Positions 46,155 through 54,211 of a stretch of 61,332 nt of DNA are shown one piece after another. Source of the DNA: Nautiliaceae bacterium (GTDB taxonomy: Bacteria; Campylobacterota; Campylobacteria; Campylobacterales; Nautiliaceae); the NCBI GenBank assembly GCA_027038555.1, contig JALVVX010000011.1, positions 1 through 61,332 on the forward strand, read 5' to 3'. The notes under the pieces were generated by a model, which saw only the letters and a program-made list of their open reading frames with translations, searched no databases and had not been told where the DNA came from. The position numbers were made by a program, and so were the translations under genes. How positions within the stretch are numbered: position 1 is the stretch's first letter; the number at the start of each line of letters is the position of its first letter.

Positions 46155-46914
46155 TTTTTTTCTTTTTTTTGCATTTGTTTTTTTTAGGAGCGGCAAATTC
46201 TATCAAATCCTCTGTTGAGACAATATTTTCTGGAAGATTATTTAATGATTTTAAAAAAACCCTTGCTGTTGTCCTGGCATCTCCAAGAGCCCTATGGTCT
46301 ATTTCGGGCGGTAGATTCAACTCATCTTTTAAATATTTAAGCCCGTAACGCTCGGCTTCAATGGTTTTTTCTGCAAGTGTTATGGTACATAAATGTCTGT
46401 TTAAAAGTTCTCCTAAATTTTCTTTTTCAAACTGTTTTGCTAAAAAATTAAAATCAAAATCAGCCGCATGTGCTACAAAAACACTATCGCCTAAAAAAAG
46501 TCTGAATTTTTTAAGTATCTCTTTTTGTGATTTTTGATCTTTTAACATATCCTTGTTTATACCAGTTACTTTTGTCACATATTTGGGTACTTCATCGGCA
46601 TAAACAAGTGAAGAAAATTCATCGATTATTTTACCGTTTTTAATCTTAACAGCCCCTATTTCAATAGCCTGACCTTCTTTTGGTTTTGAATTGTTAACTT
46701 CCAAATCGACTATCGTGTATTCATAATCACTGTATGGAATCAGTGCGGTTTTTAAATAAACTTTATCATCAATAACCGTTAAAGGCAAACCTTGAAATTT
46801 AAGTAAATCATAAAGTGCTTCAAAATCAAATCCTTGATAATTTTTTTCATAGAGTTTTGAAAACTCCTCTTTTGTAACTCCTTTTTTTAACATGGAGATA
46901 ACTTTATTCATCAT
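46144..46914 (-). CDS. 3'-5' exonuclease (DnaQ/DEDD family)
   Basis: A 256-residue protein: residues 1-60 look like a small winged-helix or adaptor (VTKEEFSKLYEKNYQGFDFE), and the exonuclease domain follows, with Exo I as YTIVDLEVN (Asp and Glu), Exo II as VAHAADFDFNFLA and Exo III as HRALGDARTTARV. It could be the proofreading epsilon-like subunit or a separate repair nuclease; Lys-rich C-terminus. Start could be either of two adjacent ATGs. Convergent with the cyclase gene. Confidence 0.87.
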   Translation of the reverse strand: MMNKVISMLKKGVTKEEFSKLYEKNYQGFDFEALYDLLKFQGLPLTVIDDKVYLKTALIPYSDYEYTIVDLEVNNSKPKEGQAIEIGAVKIKNGKIIDEFSSLVYADEVPKYVTKVTGINKDMLKDQKSQKEILKKFRLFLGDSVFVAHAADFDFNFLAKQFEKENLGELLNRHLCTITLAEKTIEAERYGLKYLKDELNLPPEIDHRALGDARTTARVFLKSLNNLPENIVSTEDLIEFAAPKKNKCKKKKKTNN

Positions 46915-47017
46915 TACTCTTTTTTTTAGGAATTATAACCAATAGCAATTAAAAAATGAAAAAAGGATTAAAAAAATATTTTTTGGAAAAATTTTATCAA
47001 TTAATATATATTTGCTA

Positions 47018-47046
47018 TTGAAAGAACCACTTAAACTTGATATAAT
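47018..47046 (+). promoter_or_regulatory. Sigma-70 promoter of aroF
   Basis: TTGAAA and TATAAT with an exact 17-base spacer, ending 26 bases before the aroF ATG, with AAAGGA as ribosome-binding site. The 158-base gap before aroF holds nothing else that I recognise apart from A/T tracts. Confidence 0.8.
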
Positions 47047-47072
47047 ACTTTAAAAATTAAAAAAGGACAAAA

Positions 47073-48131
47073 ATGGTATTGGTTATGAGAGTTGGTGCCA
47101 GTGAAGAAGAAATTCAAAAAACCATTGATCAAATCAAAAAATGGGGACATGAAGTAAGCATTGCACCTGGCGAAAAACAAGTAGTTATAGGAATTATTGG
47201 AGATAAAACGGATTTGGCGGGAAGACCTTTAAGCACACTTCCAGGAGTTGCAAAAGTACTTGAAGTTTCGGCTCCTTATAAAAGAGCAAGCAGACAGTTT
47301 CATCCAGAAGACAGTATATTTGATATAGAAGGCGTAAAAGTAGGCGGAGGACACAAAGTAATAATTGCTGGTCCTTGTAGCGTTGATACTGTTGAAAATG
47401 TAGTATATCTTGCAAAAGTGGCAAAAGAAAACGGTGCTCATATGCTTAGAGGCGGAGCTTATAAGCCGAGAACTTCTCCATACTCTTTCCAAGGGCACGG
47501 AGAAGAAGGTCTAAAAATGCTTATTGAAGCAAAAAAAGAAACAGGTCTTCCGATAGTAACGGAACTTATGAGTATAAGTGATATTGATGTTGTATATAAA
47601 TACGCGGATGTTATTCAAATTGGTGCAAGAAATATGCAAAATTTTCCTCTTTTAAAAGAAATAGGAAAACTTGATAAGCCGGTAATTCTTAAAAACGGAA
47701 TTGCTTCTACGGTAAAAGAGCACTTAATGAGTGCGGAATATATTATGAGTGAAGGAAATGAAAGAGTGATTTTATGTCTTAGAGGTACAAGAACTTATGA
47801 ACCAAGCATAAGAAATACTCTTGATGTAACTTTAATTCCTATAATGCAAAAAATGACTCATTTGCCAATTATAGTAGACCCAAGCCATGCGGCAGGAAAA
47901 AGAGAATTCGTATCTCCTCTTGCATATGCAGGAATGGCAGCAGGAGCTGACGGACTTATTGTTGAAATGCATAACTGCCCAAAAGAAGCACTTAGTGATG
48001 GAGACCAAGCATTATTACCAAGAGATTTTGAATATTTAATGAAAAAACTTAAAGAACTTAAACCTTGGAATCAAAAAGAGTGGTGGGAATTTGACGCAGG
48101 GAAAGAAACGGACTGTATAAAAGTCAAATAA
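47073..48131 (+). CDS. aroF: 3-deoxy-7-phosphoheptulonate synthase, type I-beta with N-terminal regulatory domain
   Basis: A 352-residue DAHP synthase, first step of the shikimate pathway. Residues 1-70 are the ferredoxin-like regulatory domain (MVLVMRVGASEEEIQKTID), as in Thermotoga maritima. The barrel has IIAGPCSVDT, LRGGAYKPRTSPYSFQG, VIQIGARNMQNF, ILKNGIASTVKE and VDPSHAAGKRE. Type I-beta enzymes are usual in thermophiles and Firmicutes, whereas Campylobacter and Helicobacter use type II, so an acquisition or differential loss is implied. Confidence 0.95.
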   Translation: MVLVMRVGASEEEIQKTIDQIKKWGHEVSIAPGEKQVVIGIIGDKTDLAGRPLSTLPGVAKVLEVSAPYKRASRQFHPEDSIFDIEGVKVGGGHKVIIAGPCSVDTVENVVYLAKVAKENGAHMLRGGAYKPRTSPYSFQGHGEEGLKMLIEAKKETGLPIVTELMSISDIDVVYKYADVIQIGARNMQNFPLLKEIGKLDKPVILKNGIASTVKEHLMSAEYIMSEGNERVILCLRGTRTYEPSIRNTLDVTLIPIMQKMTHLPIIVDPSHAAGKREFVSPLAYAGMAAGADGLIVEMHNCPKEALSDGDQALLPRDFEYLMKKLKELKPWNQKEWWEFDAGKETDCIKVK

Positions 48132-48233
48132 CCTTTTTCTTCCCTTAAATTTACTTCCCTTTTATCATTGCCATTTGGCATTAATAGACATGCTCTAATT
48201 AAATAAAGTGGAACAATTACAAATTTTAGAAAA

Positions 48234-48297
48234 ACATAGACGTTAAAAAAAGCATTCTGTTTAAGTATAGCGAGTTAATGCTTTTTAGTCTTTATGT
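48234..48297 (+). other. Long imperfect hairpin in the aroF-KaiC gap
   Basis: ACATA, GAC, TAAAAA and GCATT in the left arm pair in order with AATGC, TTTTTA, GTC and TATGT in the right arm, with small bulges and a 20-base loop: about 19 pairs over two 22-base arms. CGTTAAAAA occurs at 48241 and again at 48300. It may be the aroF terminator, a small RNA or a relic of an inserted repeat. The rest of the 274-base gap holds the KaiC promoter and no open frame of note. Confidence 0.5.
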
Positions 48298-48356
48298 AGC
48301 GTTAAAAATTTGCACTCTTGTTGAGCGTATTTAGTAAGTACCCCTAAATACTTTCC

Positions 48357-48385
48357 TTGCAAGTTTTAGCATTTTTAGCTAAAAT
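48357..48385 (+). promoter_or_regulatory. Sigma-70 promoter of the KaiC-like operon
   Basis: TTGCAA and TAAAAT with a 17-base spacer, 20 bases before the ATG. The spacer and -10 carry repeated TTTAGC half-sites (48365, 48374 and 48389) and overlap the perfect palindrome listed next. A strong AAGGAGG precedes the start. Confidence 0.75.
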
Positions 48386-48394
48386 ATATTTAGC
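48378..48394. promoter_or_regulatory. Perfect palindrome over the -10 of the KaiC-like operon
   Basis: GCTAAAATATATTTAGC: arms GCTAAA and TTTAGC around a 5-base ATATA centre. It covers the -10 and likely start of transcription, the classic place for a repressor. Two further TTTAGC half-sites lie upstream in direct orientation. The HTH protein encoded second in the operon is the natural candidate to bind. Confidence 0.7.
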
Positions 48395-48405
48395 AAGGAG
48401 GAGAA

Positions 48406-49257
48406 ATGAGCAATGAAATCTTCAAAGACGCTATAATCCCCGCAAAAGAAGCATTAAAAAAAGCTCCTGAAATCAAAGGTATCCCCACCGGAATAGAAGG
48501 ACTTGACGAACTTTTTTTTATAGCTGACGTTAAAAACTCTAAACCGGTTAAAAAAAATTTAGGCGGAATGCCAGCATATAGCGTATGCAATCTAACAGGC
48601 GTAAACGATACCGGCAAAAGCCTTATGGCCGAACAGTTTGCAATATATCAGGCGCAAAATGAAAAGGTATGTTTTATAACAGTCGAAACTCCTGCAAATT
48701 ATGTAGTGGCATCTATGAAATTAAGAGCAAAAGCAATGGGAATAGATGAAAATGTAGTGGATGAAAATATTATTTTTATCGATGCAACAAGTCATTTTCA
48801 ACTAAGAGACGACGTTCATACACTGCTTAACACATTAGCTTACGCAATAAAAGAATATAAAATAAAATTTACAGTTATTGACTCTATAACAGGTCTTTTT
48901 GAAAATAAAGAGATGATGGCAAGAACAATCGTCAGAATCGTATATAATTTTCTTAAAAAGTGGTACCAGACATCCGTGCTTGTGTCTCAAAAAAGAAGCG
49001 GACATGATACACTAAGTTCGGAAGCCGCAGGAGGATATGCAGTGGGGCATATTGTAGATGGTACAATAGTTTTAAGCAAAGACATAGTGGATTCTACATA
49101 TAAAGAAAGAATGTATAAAAAACCATTGGGAGAGCTTGTAAGACTTTTTAGAATAGATGGATGCAGAATGTGCGGTCATGATACGAAAATAAGATTTCTT
49201 GAAATTACACAAACCGGACTTGTAAAAATCAAAGAACCGATAGGAGGTGGAAAATGA
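48406..49257 (+). CDS. KaiC-like RecA-superfamily ATPase, thermophile type
   Basis: A 283-residue protein with one KaiC/RecA ATPase domain. GIPTGIEGLDELF is the family opening, GVNDTGKS the Walker A, VETPANY the catalytic-Glu region, and FTVIDSITGLF the Walker B. A CRMC pair lies near the C-terminus. It resembles the single-domain KaiC family (AF_0795 type, as I recall it) found sporadically in thermophilic archaea, Aquificae and epsilon-type bacteria. No circadian role is implied. It overlaps the HTH gene by four bases (ATGA). Confidence 0.88.
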   Translation: MSNEIFKDAIIPAKEALKKAPEIKGIPTGIEGLDELFFIADVKNSKPVKKNLGGMPAYSVCNLTGVNDTGKSLMAEQFAIYQAQNEKVCFITVETPANYVVASMKLRAKAMGIDENVVDENIIFIDATSHFQLRDDVHTLLNTLAYAIKEYKIKFTVIDSITGLFENKEMMARTIVRIVYNFLKKWYQTSVLVSQKRSGHDTLSSEAAGGYAVGHIVDGTIVLSKDIVDSTYKERMYKKPLGELVRLFRIDGCRMCGHDTKIRFLEITQTGLVKIKEPIGGGK

Positions 49258-49898
49258 TTTTAAATGTACAGATAAACGATAATGAAGTAAAATATTTAGC
49301 TGAGAGAGTTTTTTTCAAATCAATAGATTTACTCGGAGGACTAAATAAACTTGCTGAATACAGAACATTAACTTGGCTTCCAAGCATTGCAAGAGCATCT
49401 TTTGCAATAGTTTTAAAAGAAGAATTTTTAAAAACAGAAGATGAAATAGCTAAATACATAGGACTTACAAGAAATACGATAAGACAGATACTAAGAGCTG
49501 ACCCCAATATGGCATTATACAAAATAGAACATATCGACGAACTTACCACAGAAGAAAAAAAACAGCTAAAAGTCCATACGGCAGGAGGCATTGCGAAACT
49601 GGCTTATAAATATATAAAAGCCGGGGAAGATTCACAAACCGTTATGGAATATTGCAGACAAATTTCACAAGAAGCAGTGGCTCAGTGCGACACTCCATGG
49701 GCTTATCTTGTACTTAAAAACATTAAGGGGACACATTACCCTATAACTGATACAAAAACGCTTGAAGAAAAAATAGGACATCTTGAAATAAAAGGAATAA
49801 AAGCGGATGAAATTATTCCTAATCTACATTATCCTATCAAAAACCCAGCGGTATTACTAAAAGAAATTAAAGAATATCTTCAAATGAAAGGATTATAA
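49254..49898 (+). CDS. HTH protein, near-KaiC regulatory domain family
   Basis: A 214-residue protein. The N-terminal part (about 20-90) contains a helix-turn-helix (DEIAKYIGLTRNTIRQILRA) within the domain that, in archaea and thermophiles, regularly occurs beside a KaiC-like gene (near_KaiC domain, TIGR03879 as I recall). The C-terminal half has no family I recognise (LKNIKGTHYPITDTKTLEEK). It is coupled to the KaiC-like gene and to pyk by start/stop overlaps, so it probably regulates this operon or the ATPase. Confidence 0.82.
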   Translation: MILNVQINDNEVKYLAERVFFKSIDLLGGLNKLAEYRTLTWLPSIARASFAIVLKEEFLKTEDEIAKYIGLTRNTIRQILRADPNMALYKIEHIDELTTEEKKQLKVHTAGGIAKLAYKYIKAGEDSQTVMEYCRQISQEAVAQCDTPWAYLVLKNIKGTHYPITDTKTLEEKIGHLEIKGIKADEIIPNLHYPIKNPAVLLKEIKEYLQMKGL

Positions 49899-51280
49899 TG
49901 AAAAAGGCTAAAATTGTAGCCACTCTTGGTCCCTCTTCTATCGATAAAATAGAAGAGATGATAAAAGAAGGGGTTGACGTATTTAGACTGAATTTTTCAC
50001 ACGCCAATCACAAAACACATAAATCATCGATTAAAAAAATAAGAGAAATCGCAAAAAAACTAAACTCAAAAACGGCAATACTTCAAGATATAAGCGGACC
50101 TAAAATCAGAATAGGAGAAATTGACGGGGTGCTTGAACTTAAAAGAGGTGATAAAATAAGACTCGTTAAAAATAACCCTCAAAGCAAATATGACCTAACT
50201 ATAAGTTACCCCGAAATAATCGAACATGTAAATGTGGGAGAATATGTGTTTTTTGCAGATGGAAGCATAAGAACGAAAGTTATTGAAAAAACACCTGATT
50301 ATCTGGTTTTGGAAGTTAAAAACAGCGGTGTTTTATCAAGCAGAAAAGGAGTTAATTTCCCTCATTCAAACCTCAAAATTTCCGCAATTACACAAAAAGA
50401 TAAAAAAGATTTGGCTTTTGGGGCAAAAAACGGTGTGGATATTGTGGCTATATCTTTCGTAAACAATAAAAACGATATTTTGCTTGCAAAAAAAATCCTT
50501 AATGAAAACAATGCAAATCCATGGGTAGTTGCAAAAATAGAAACTAAAAAAGCGGTTGATAACCTTGATGAAATTTTAGAAGTCAGCGATGGTGTTATGG
50601 TAGCAAGGGGAGATTTAGGTATTGAAGTTGGAATTGAAAAAGTTCCTGTTATTCAAAAAAAGATAATAAGAAGAGCAAATAAACTCAAAAAACCTGTAAT
50701 AACCGCAACCCAGATGCTTTTATCAATGGTAAATTCTCCGTTTCCAACACGTGCGGAAGTAAGTGATGTGGCAAATGCCGTAATGGACGGAAGTGACGCA
50801 GTAATGCTTAGTGATGAAACAACTGTGGGCAAATATCCTCTAAAAGCAGTAGAAACACTTAAAAAAGTTATAATTGAAACACAAAGTATTTATCCGTACT
50901 ATAAAAAATATGAAATTGACGATTCAGATGCAATTGCCGCAAGTGTGGCGGATTTATGTAAAGGAATTGAGCCAAAAGCAATAGTAAGTTTTACAAGCAG
51001 TGGTACAACTGTCAGAAGCATTGCAAAATACAGACCGAAACCTCCAATCATTGCAGTAACACACGAAAGAGTTACCAGCAGAAAACTCAAAGTCGTATGG
51101 GGAGTAGAAAAAATTATAGAAATTCAAAAAGTAAAAACACCTGAAAAACTTATTGAAAAATTCAAAGAAATTGCAAAAAGAGAAAAACTTCTAAATCAAG
51201 GCGATAAAGTAATAGTTACAATGGGAAGTATTATAGGAGAAGAAGGAACAACAAATATGATTAGGGTTGTTGAGATTTAA
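49898..51280 (+). CDS. pyk: Pyruvate kinase
   Basis: A 460-residue enzyme converting phosphoenolpyruvate and ADP to pyruvate and ATP. KIVATLGPSS and VFRLNFSHA open it; the MVARGDLGIEVG segment and ITATQMLLSMV with TRAEVSDVANAVMDG are the active-site regions. The C-terminal allosteric domain is complete. It is the third gene of the operon with the KaiC-like ATPase and HTH protein (stop/start TAATG overlap), an unusual partnership for a glycolytic enzyme. Confidence 0.96.
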   Translation: MKKAKIVATLGPSSIDKIEEMIKEGVDVFRLNFSHANHKTHKSSIKKIREIAKKLNSKTAILQDISGPKIRIGEIDGVLELKRGDKIRLVKNNPQSKYDLTISYPEIIEHVNVGEYVFFADGSIRTKVIEKTPDYLVLEVKNSGVLSSRKGVNFPHSNLKISAITQKDKKDLAFGAKNGVDIVAISFVNNKNDILLAKKILNENNANPWVVAKIETKKAVDNLDEILEVSDGVMVARGDLGIEVGIEKVPVIQKKIIRRANKLKKPVITATQMLLSMVNSPFPTRAEVSDVANAVMDGSDAVMLSDETTVGKYPLKAVETLKKVIIETQSIYPYYKKYEIDDSDAIAASVADLCKGIEPKAIVSFTSSGTTVRSIAKYRPKPPIIAVTHERVTSRKLKVVWGVEKIIEIQKVKTPEKLIEKFKEIAKREKLLNQGDKVIVTMGSIIGEEGTTNMIRVVEI

Positions 51281-51552
51281 ATTACCTCAACATCAAAATA
51301 AAATTCAATTTCCGGGAAAGTTTTATATAAAAACTCTTCTATTTCTCTTTGTATCTCACCCGCTAATTTTTCATTATGAGCGGCAAATACAATGGCAATG
51401 CTTGCTTCTTTTGGATACTCTCCCGAGATGTCAAGAACTGAAATATTAAATTTTTTAAGTCTGTCTTTAACTGAGTTTACTATTTTGCGTCTTTCTTTGA
51501 GTGAGAATACAAAAGGGAGTTCAAAATCGGCAATCATATTAACGATTACCAC
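51277..51552 (-). CDS. DUF503 family protein
   Basis: A 91-residue small alpha/beta protein of the DUF503 (YlxP-like) family: FELPFVFSLKERRKIVNSVKDRLKKFNISV is the recognisable core. Function unknown; in many bacteria it lies near infB/rbfA, which is not the case here. It converges on pyk with a four-base overlap and follows perR. Confidence 0.82.
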   Translation of the reverse strand: MVIVNMIADFELPFVFSLKERRKIVNSVKDRLKKFNISVLDISGEYPKEASIAIVFAAHNEKLAGEIQREIEEFLYKTFPEIEFYFDVEVI

Positions 51553-51568
51553 TTTTTACCTTTAACTA

Positions 51569-51967
51569 TTAGATTTTTTCTTTACATTTATCGCATATTC
51601 CGTAAATATAAAGCTCTTTTTGGGAATTTGGATATTTTTGTTCTATGTTTTTATCCAAAATTTCACTAAAAGGCACATCTTCTACATGCCCGCATTTTTT
51701 ACATACAAAATGAGCGTGAGGTTCTTTATCTATTTCATATTTTGGTTTTTGATGAAGACATATTTCACTTATAATACCTTCATCTTTTAGGGAATTAATA
51801 TTTTTATAAATAGTCGCAAGAGAAATACTTGGAAACATCTCTTTTATAGTTTCATAAATTTCTTCAATACTTGCATGCCCTTTATCATCAAGTTCTTTTA
51901 AAATAGCAAGTCTTTGAGGTGTTATTTTAAGGTTTGATTCTTCAAGTAAACTTTTTAAATTTTTCAT
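51569..51967 (-). CDS. perR: Fur-family regulator, probably PerR
   Basis: A 132-residue Fur-family repressor. Winged-helix motif ITPQRLAILKEL and SLATIYKNINSL; metal residues in EIDKEPHAHFVC; two CxxC zinc motifs (CKKC, CDKC). PerR senses peroxide by metal-catalysed oxidation; Fur senses iron. Its position 64 bases from ahpC and the PerR-like sequence in the ahpC promoter favour PerR. The gap has no strong promoter, so it may be read through from ahpC. Confidence 0.85.
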   Translation of the reverse strand: MKNLKSLLEESNLKITPQRLAILKELDDKGHASIEEIYETIKEMFPSISLATIYKNINSLKDEGIISEICLHQKPKYEIDKEPHAHFVCKKCGHVEDVPFSEILDKNIEQKYPNSQKELYIYGICDKCKEKI

Positions 51968-52031
51968 TTTGCCCTTTCTTTTCTTTTTTCAAAACCTGCA
52001 AAACAGACTTTAAAAAAAGAAAAAAGAGAAA

Positions 52032-52778
52032 TTAAGCGTTTTTAAACGCTTTTACCATTTCTTCCATTTCTTTAATATCGTTTTCGTCAATTAAATCTTC
52101 AAGAGTTACGTATTTACCTACATTTCCTGTCATTGGTTCTACATCAGTATTTACAGGTAAAGTTTTTTTACCAGGTTTCCAGTTTGCAGGGCAAACTTCA
52201 CCGGTTTTATATGCATGTTGATGAGCGATAATTTGTCTTATGAATTCTTTTACACTTCTACCAACTGGTGGAGCTTGTACTTCTTCTGCTACAATTTGTC
52301 CGTCAGGATTGATCAAAAATCTTCCTCTTAGAGCAAGTCCCGCACCTTCGATTAATACACCAAATTTTTTGCTAAGTTCTAAATTTGGATCTGCCGCAAT
52401 TGTAAGTTTAAGATCTTTTAATAAAGGTTCAGTTTCCACAAATCTTTTGTGTGAGAATTTTGTGTCAGTTGAAACCGCAAGTACTTCAACTCCAAGTTCT
52501 TTTAAAAACGGTAATGCCGCATTCATTGCCGCAATTTCAGTAGGACATACGAATGTAAAATCTGCCGGATAAAAACATACTACTGTCCATTTTCCTTTGT
52601 AATCATCTGAGCTTACTTCCGTATAATGTCCGCTTTCCGCATTATATGCTTCCGCTTTGAATTCAGGCATTTGTTTAAGTACCAATACGCCTTCTTGTGT
52701 TTTGATTTCTTCCATAGTTTCCTCCTGTTTTGTTGTTTTTTCTTGTGCCAACTCTTTTGTGTCTTTTTCACATGCCAT
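52032..52778 (-). CDS. ahpC: 2-Cys peroxiredoxin (AhpC/Prx) with alternative start
   Basis: A 248-residue thiol peroxidase reducing peroxides: peroxidatic Cys in FTFVCPTEI, resolving Cys in GEVCPANWKPG, plus the AhpC/Prx C-terminal tail (EEMVKAFKNA-type). From ATG 52778 (AAGGAG, six bases away) there is a 21-residue charged extension (MACEKDTKELAQEKT...). An internal ATG at 52715 (residue 22) has an even stronger AGGAGG five bases away and gives the usual family length, so both may be used. It has a consensus promoter and its own terminator. Confidence 0.94.
   Translation of the reverse strand: MACEKDTKELAQEKTTKQEETMEEIKTQEGVLVLKQMPEFKAEAYNAESGHYTEVSSDDYKGKWTVVCFYPADFTFVCPTEIAAMNAALPFLKELGVEVLAVSTDTKFSHKRFVETEPLLKDLKLTIAADPNLELSKKFGVLIEGAGLALRGRFLINPDGQIVAEEVQAPPVGRSVKEFIRQIIAHQHAYKTGEVCPANWKPGKKTLPVNTDVEPMTGNVGKYVTLEDLIDENDIKEMEEMVKAFKNA
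52034..52051 (-). terminator. Terminator at the ahpC stop
   Basis: AAGCGTTT and AAACGCTT (8 base pairs, 2-base loop) form a hairpin that overlaps the last codons and stop of ahpC. On the minus strand a T-rich tract (TTTCTCTTTTTTC) follows. Confidence 0.65.
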
Positions 52779-52799
52779 GTTTGGCTCCTTAAATTTTTT

Positions 52800-52838
52800 T
52801 TACAACAAAATTATAATTAATAAAAATATTTTTGTCAA
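52800..52838 (-). promoter_or_regulatory. Sigma-70 promoter of ahpC with PerR-like operator
   Basis: TTGACA (52838-52833), 17 bases, TATAAT (52815-52810) on the minus strand. The -10 and the next bases form TATAATTTTGTTGTAA (52815-52800), similar to the PerR-box consensus TTATAATnATTATAA. The same 16 bases occur in the yfdX promoter at 59820-59805. AAGGAG follows before the ATG. Confidence 0.88.
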
Positions 52839-52871
52839 GGATAAAAATAAGAAAAAGAAAAAATTTTTCTT

Positions 52872-53243
52872 TTAGAAGATTTTATCTAAATCAAGGTTAT
52901 AAAAAAGATTCGGATGTTCAAGTTTTATTTTGTCTACAACTTCTTCGATGCTTTTATCACCGTCTTTTTTCATCTCTTCCAAAACAACGGCTTTTACATC
53001 ATCATAATCAATAGGAAATTCAGACAAAATCGCTTTTTCAAGTTTAAGTTCAAAATTCTCTTTTAAAAGCTTTTTACTCATTTCCATAAATTCCATATAC
53101 TCGTCTACATCCAAAACAACTTTTATTTTATCACCAGTTTGCATAACCCACAAAGGGGAATTCAAATCCCCCTGAATAAGTTCTAAATCGTTACATCTTA
53201 CAATAGTCTGAGTTTCTATTTTTTTTGCTACTTTTTCAGCCAA
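52872..53243 (-). CDS. UPF0763/DUF2603-like protein
   Basis: A 123-residue acidic, Lys-rich, probably soluble protein without recognised catalytic motifs. [20 protein letters not shown] and the helical C-terminal segments resemble the UPF0763 family of Campylobacterota, which I recall as found near argF-type genes; this is from memory and moderate. It overlaps argF by 16 bases. Function unknown. Confidence 0.6.
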   Translation of the reverse strand: MAEKVAKKIETQTIVRCNDLELIQGDLNSPLWVMQTGDKIKVVLDVDEYMEFMEMSKKLLKENFELKLEKAILSEFPIDYDDVKAVVLEEMKKDGDKSIEEVVDKIKLEHPNLFYNLDLDKIF

Positions 53244-54157
53244 ACCATTAATCCTTTCTGTGCGTGGAGTCTGTTTTCAGCTTCTGTGAAAATCACATCT
53301 TCAAACTTTTCGAAAATCTCTTCGTTTACCTCATATCCTCTGTAAGCTGGGAGACAATGCATAAATATAGCATCTTTTTTTGCAAGGCCCATAAGTTCTT
53401 CGTTTACTTCATAGCCTTTAAAATCTTTTATTCTTTTTTCTTTTTCATCTTCTTGCCCCATACTCACCCATGTATCCGTAACCACTACATCTACATCTTT
53501 TACGGCAACTTTCGGGTCGTTTGTAAATTCTATTTTCGCACCTGAATTTTTTGCTTCATTTAAAGCGATTTCTTTTATTTTATCATCTATTTCATACCCT
53601 TTTGGCGTTGCAATTTTTATGTTAAATCCAAGTTTAGCTGCCAATATCACCCACGAATGAGCCATATTGTTCCCGTCTCCCACATATGCCGCCGTGGTTT
53701 TAGAAGGGTTTTCAAAATCAAATTTGTCAAATTCAATCATAGTAAGCAAATCCGCTAAAAGCTGTACCGGATGACAAAGGTCAGTAAGACCGTTTATTAC
53801 AGGAACTTTTGAATATTTCGCAAATTCTTCAAGTCTTTCTTGTCCGAATGTTCTAATCATTATCAAATCAACCATTCTGGAAATTACTCTTGCCGTATCT
53901 TTAAGAGGCTCGCCACGTCCTAGCTGAATATCGCGGCTGCTTAAAAAAAGCCCGTTTCCTCCAAGCTGGTTAATCCCGACTTCAAACGAAACTCTTGTTC
54001 TGGTTGAGCTTTTTTCAAAAATCATTGCAAGCTGATTATGTTTCAAATACGGTTTAAAAATACCGGCTTTTGTCTCTTTTTTTATCTGTATGGCCAAATC
54101 AATTATCTCTTTTATTTCGTCTTTACTAAAATCTACAAGCCATAAAAAATGTCTCAA
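53228..54157 (-). CDS. argF: Ornithine carbamoyltransferase
   Basis: A 309-residue ArgF, making citrulline from ornithine and carbamoyl phosphate. [15 protein letters not shown] binds carbamoyl phosphate; [19 protein letters not shown] and the active-site HCLPAYRG are conserved. Length typical. It is the first gene of a two-gene unit with the UPF0763-like gene and diverges from ribA across 54 bases. Confidence 0.97.
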   Translation of the reverse strand: MRHFLWLVDFSKDEIKEIIDLAIQIKKETKAGIFKPYLKHNQLAMIFEKSSTRTRVSFEVGINQLGGNGLFLSSRDIQLGRGEPLKDTARVISRMVDLIMIRTFGQERLEEFAKYSKVPVINGLTDLCHPVQLLADLLTMIEFDKFDFENPSKTTAAYVGDGNNMAHSWVILAAKLGFNIKIATPKGYEIDDKIKEIALNEAKNSGAKIEFTNDPKVAVKDVDVVVTDTWVSMGQEDEKEKRIKDFKGYEVNEELMGLAKKDAIFMHCLPAYRGYEVNEEIFEKFEDVIFTEAENRLHAQKGLMVWLKK

Positions 54158-54211
54158 CTTATATCCTTTATTATTAATTAAGTTATAATTTTAACAAAAA
54201 AAGGAGATTTT

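Noticed and set aside
48165-48190. TTGGCATTAATAGACATGC as a possible sigma-54 site after aroF
   Set aside because: GG and GC are 13 bases apart instead of ten.
52626-52875. Overlapping plus-strand frames through the ahpC promoter
   Set aside because: Phe/Lys-rich low-complexity products crossing a clear minus-strand promoter.
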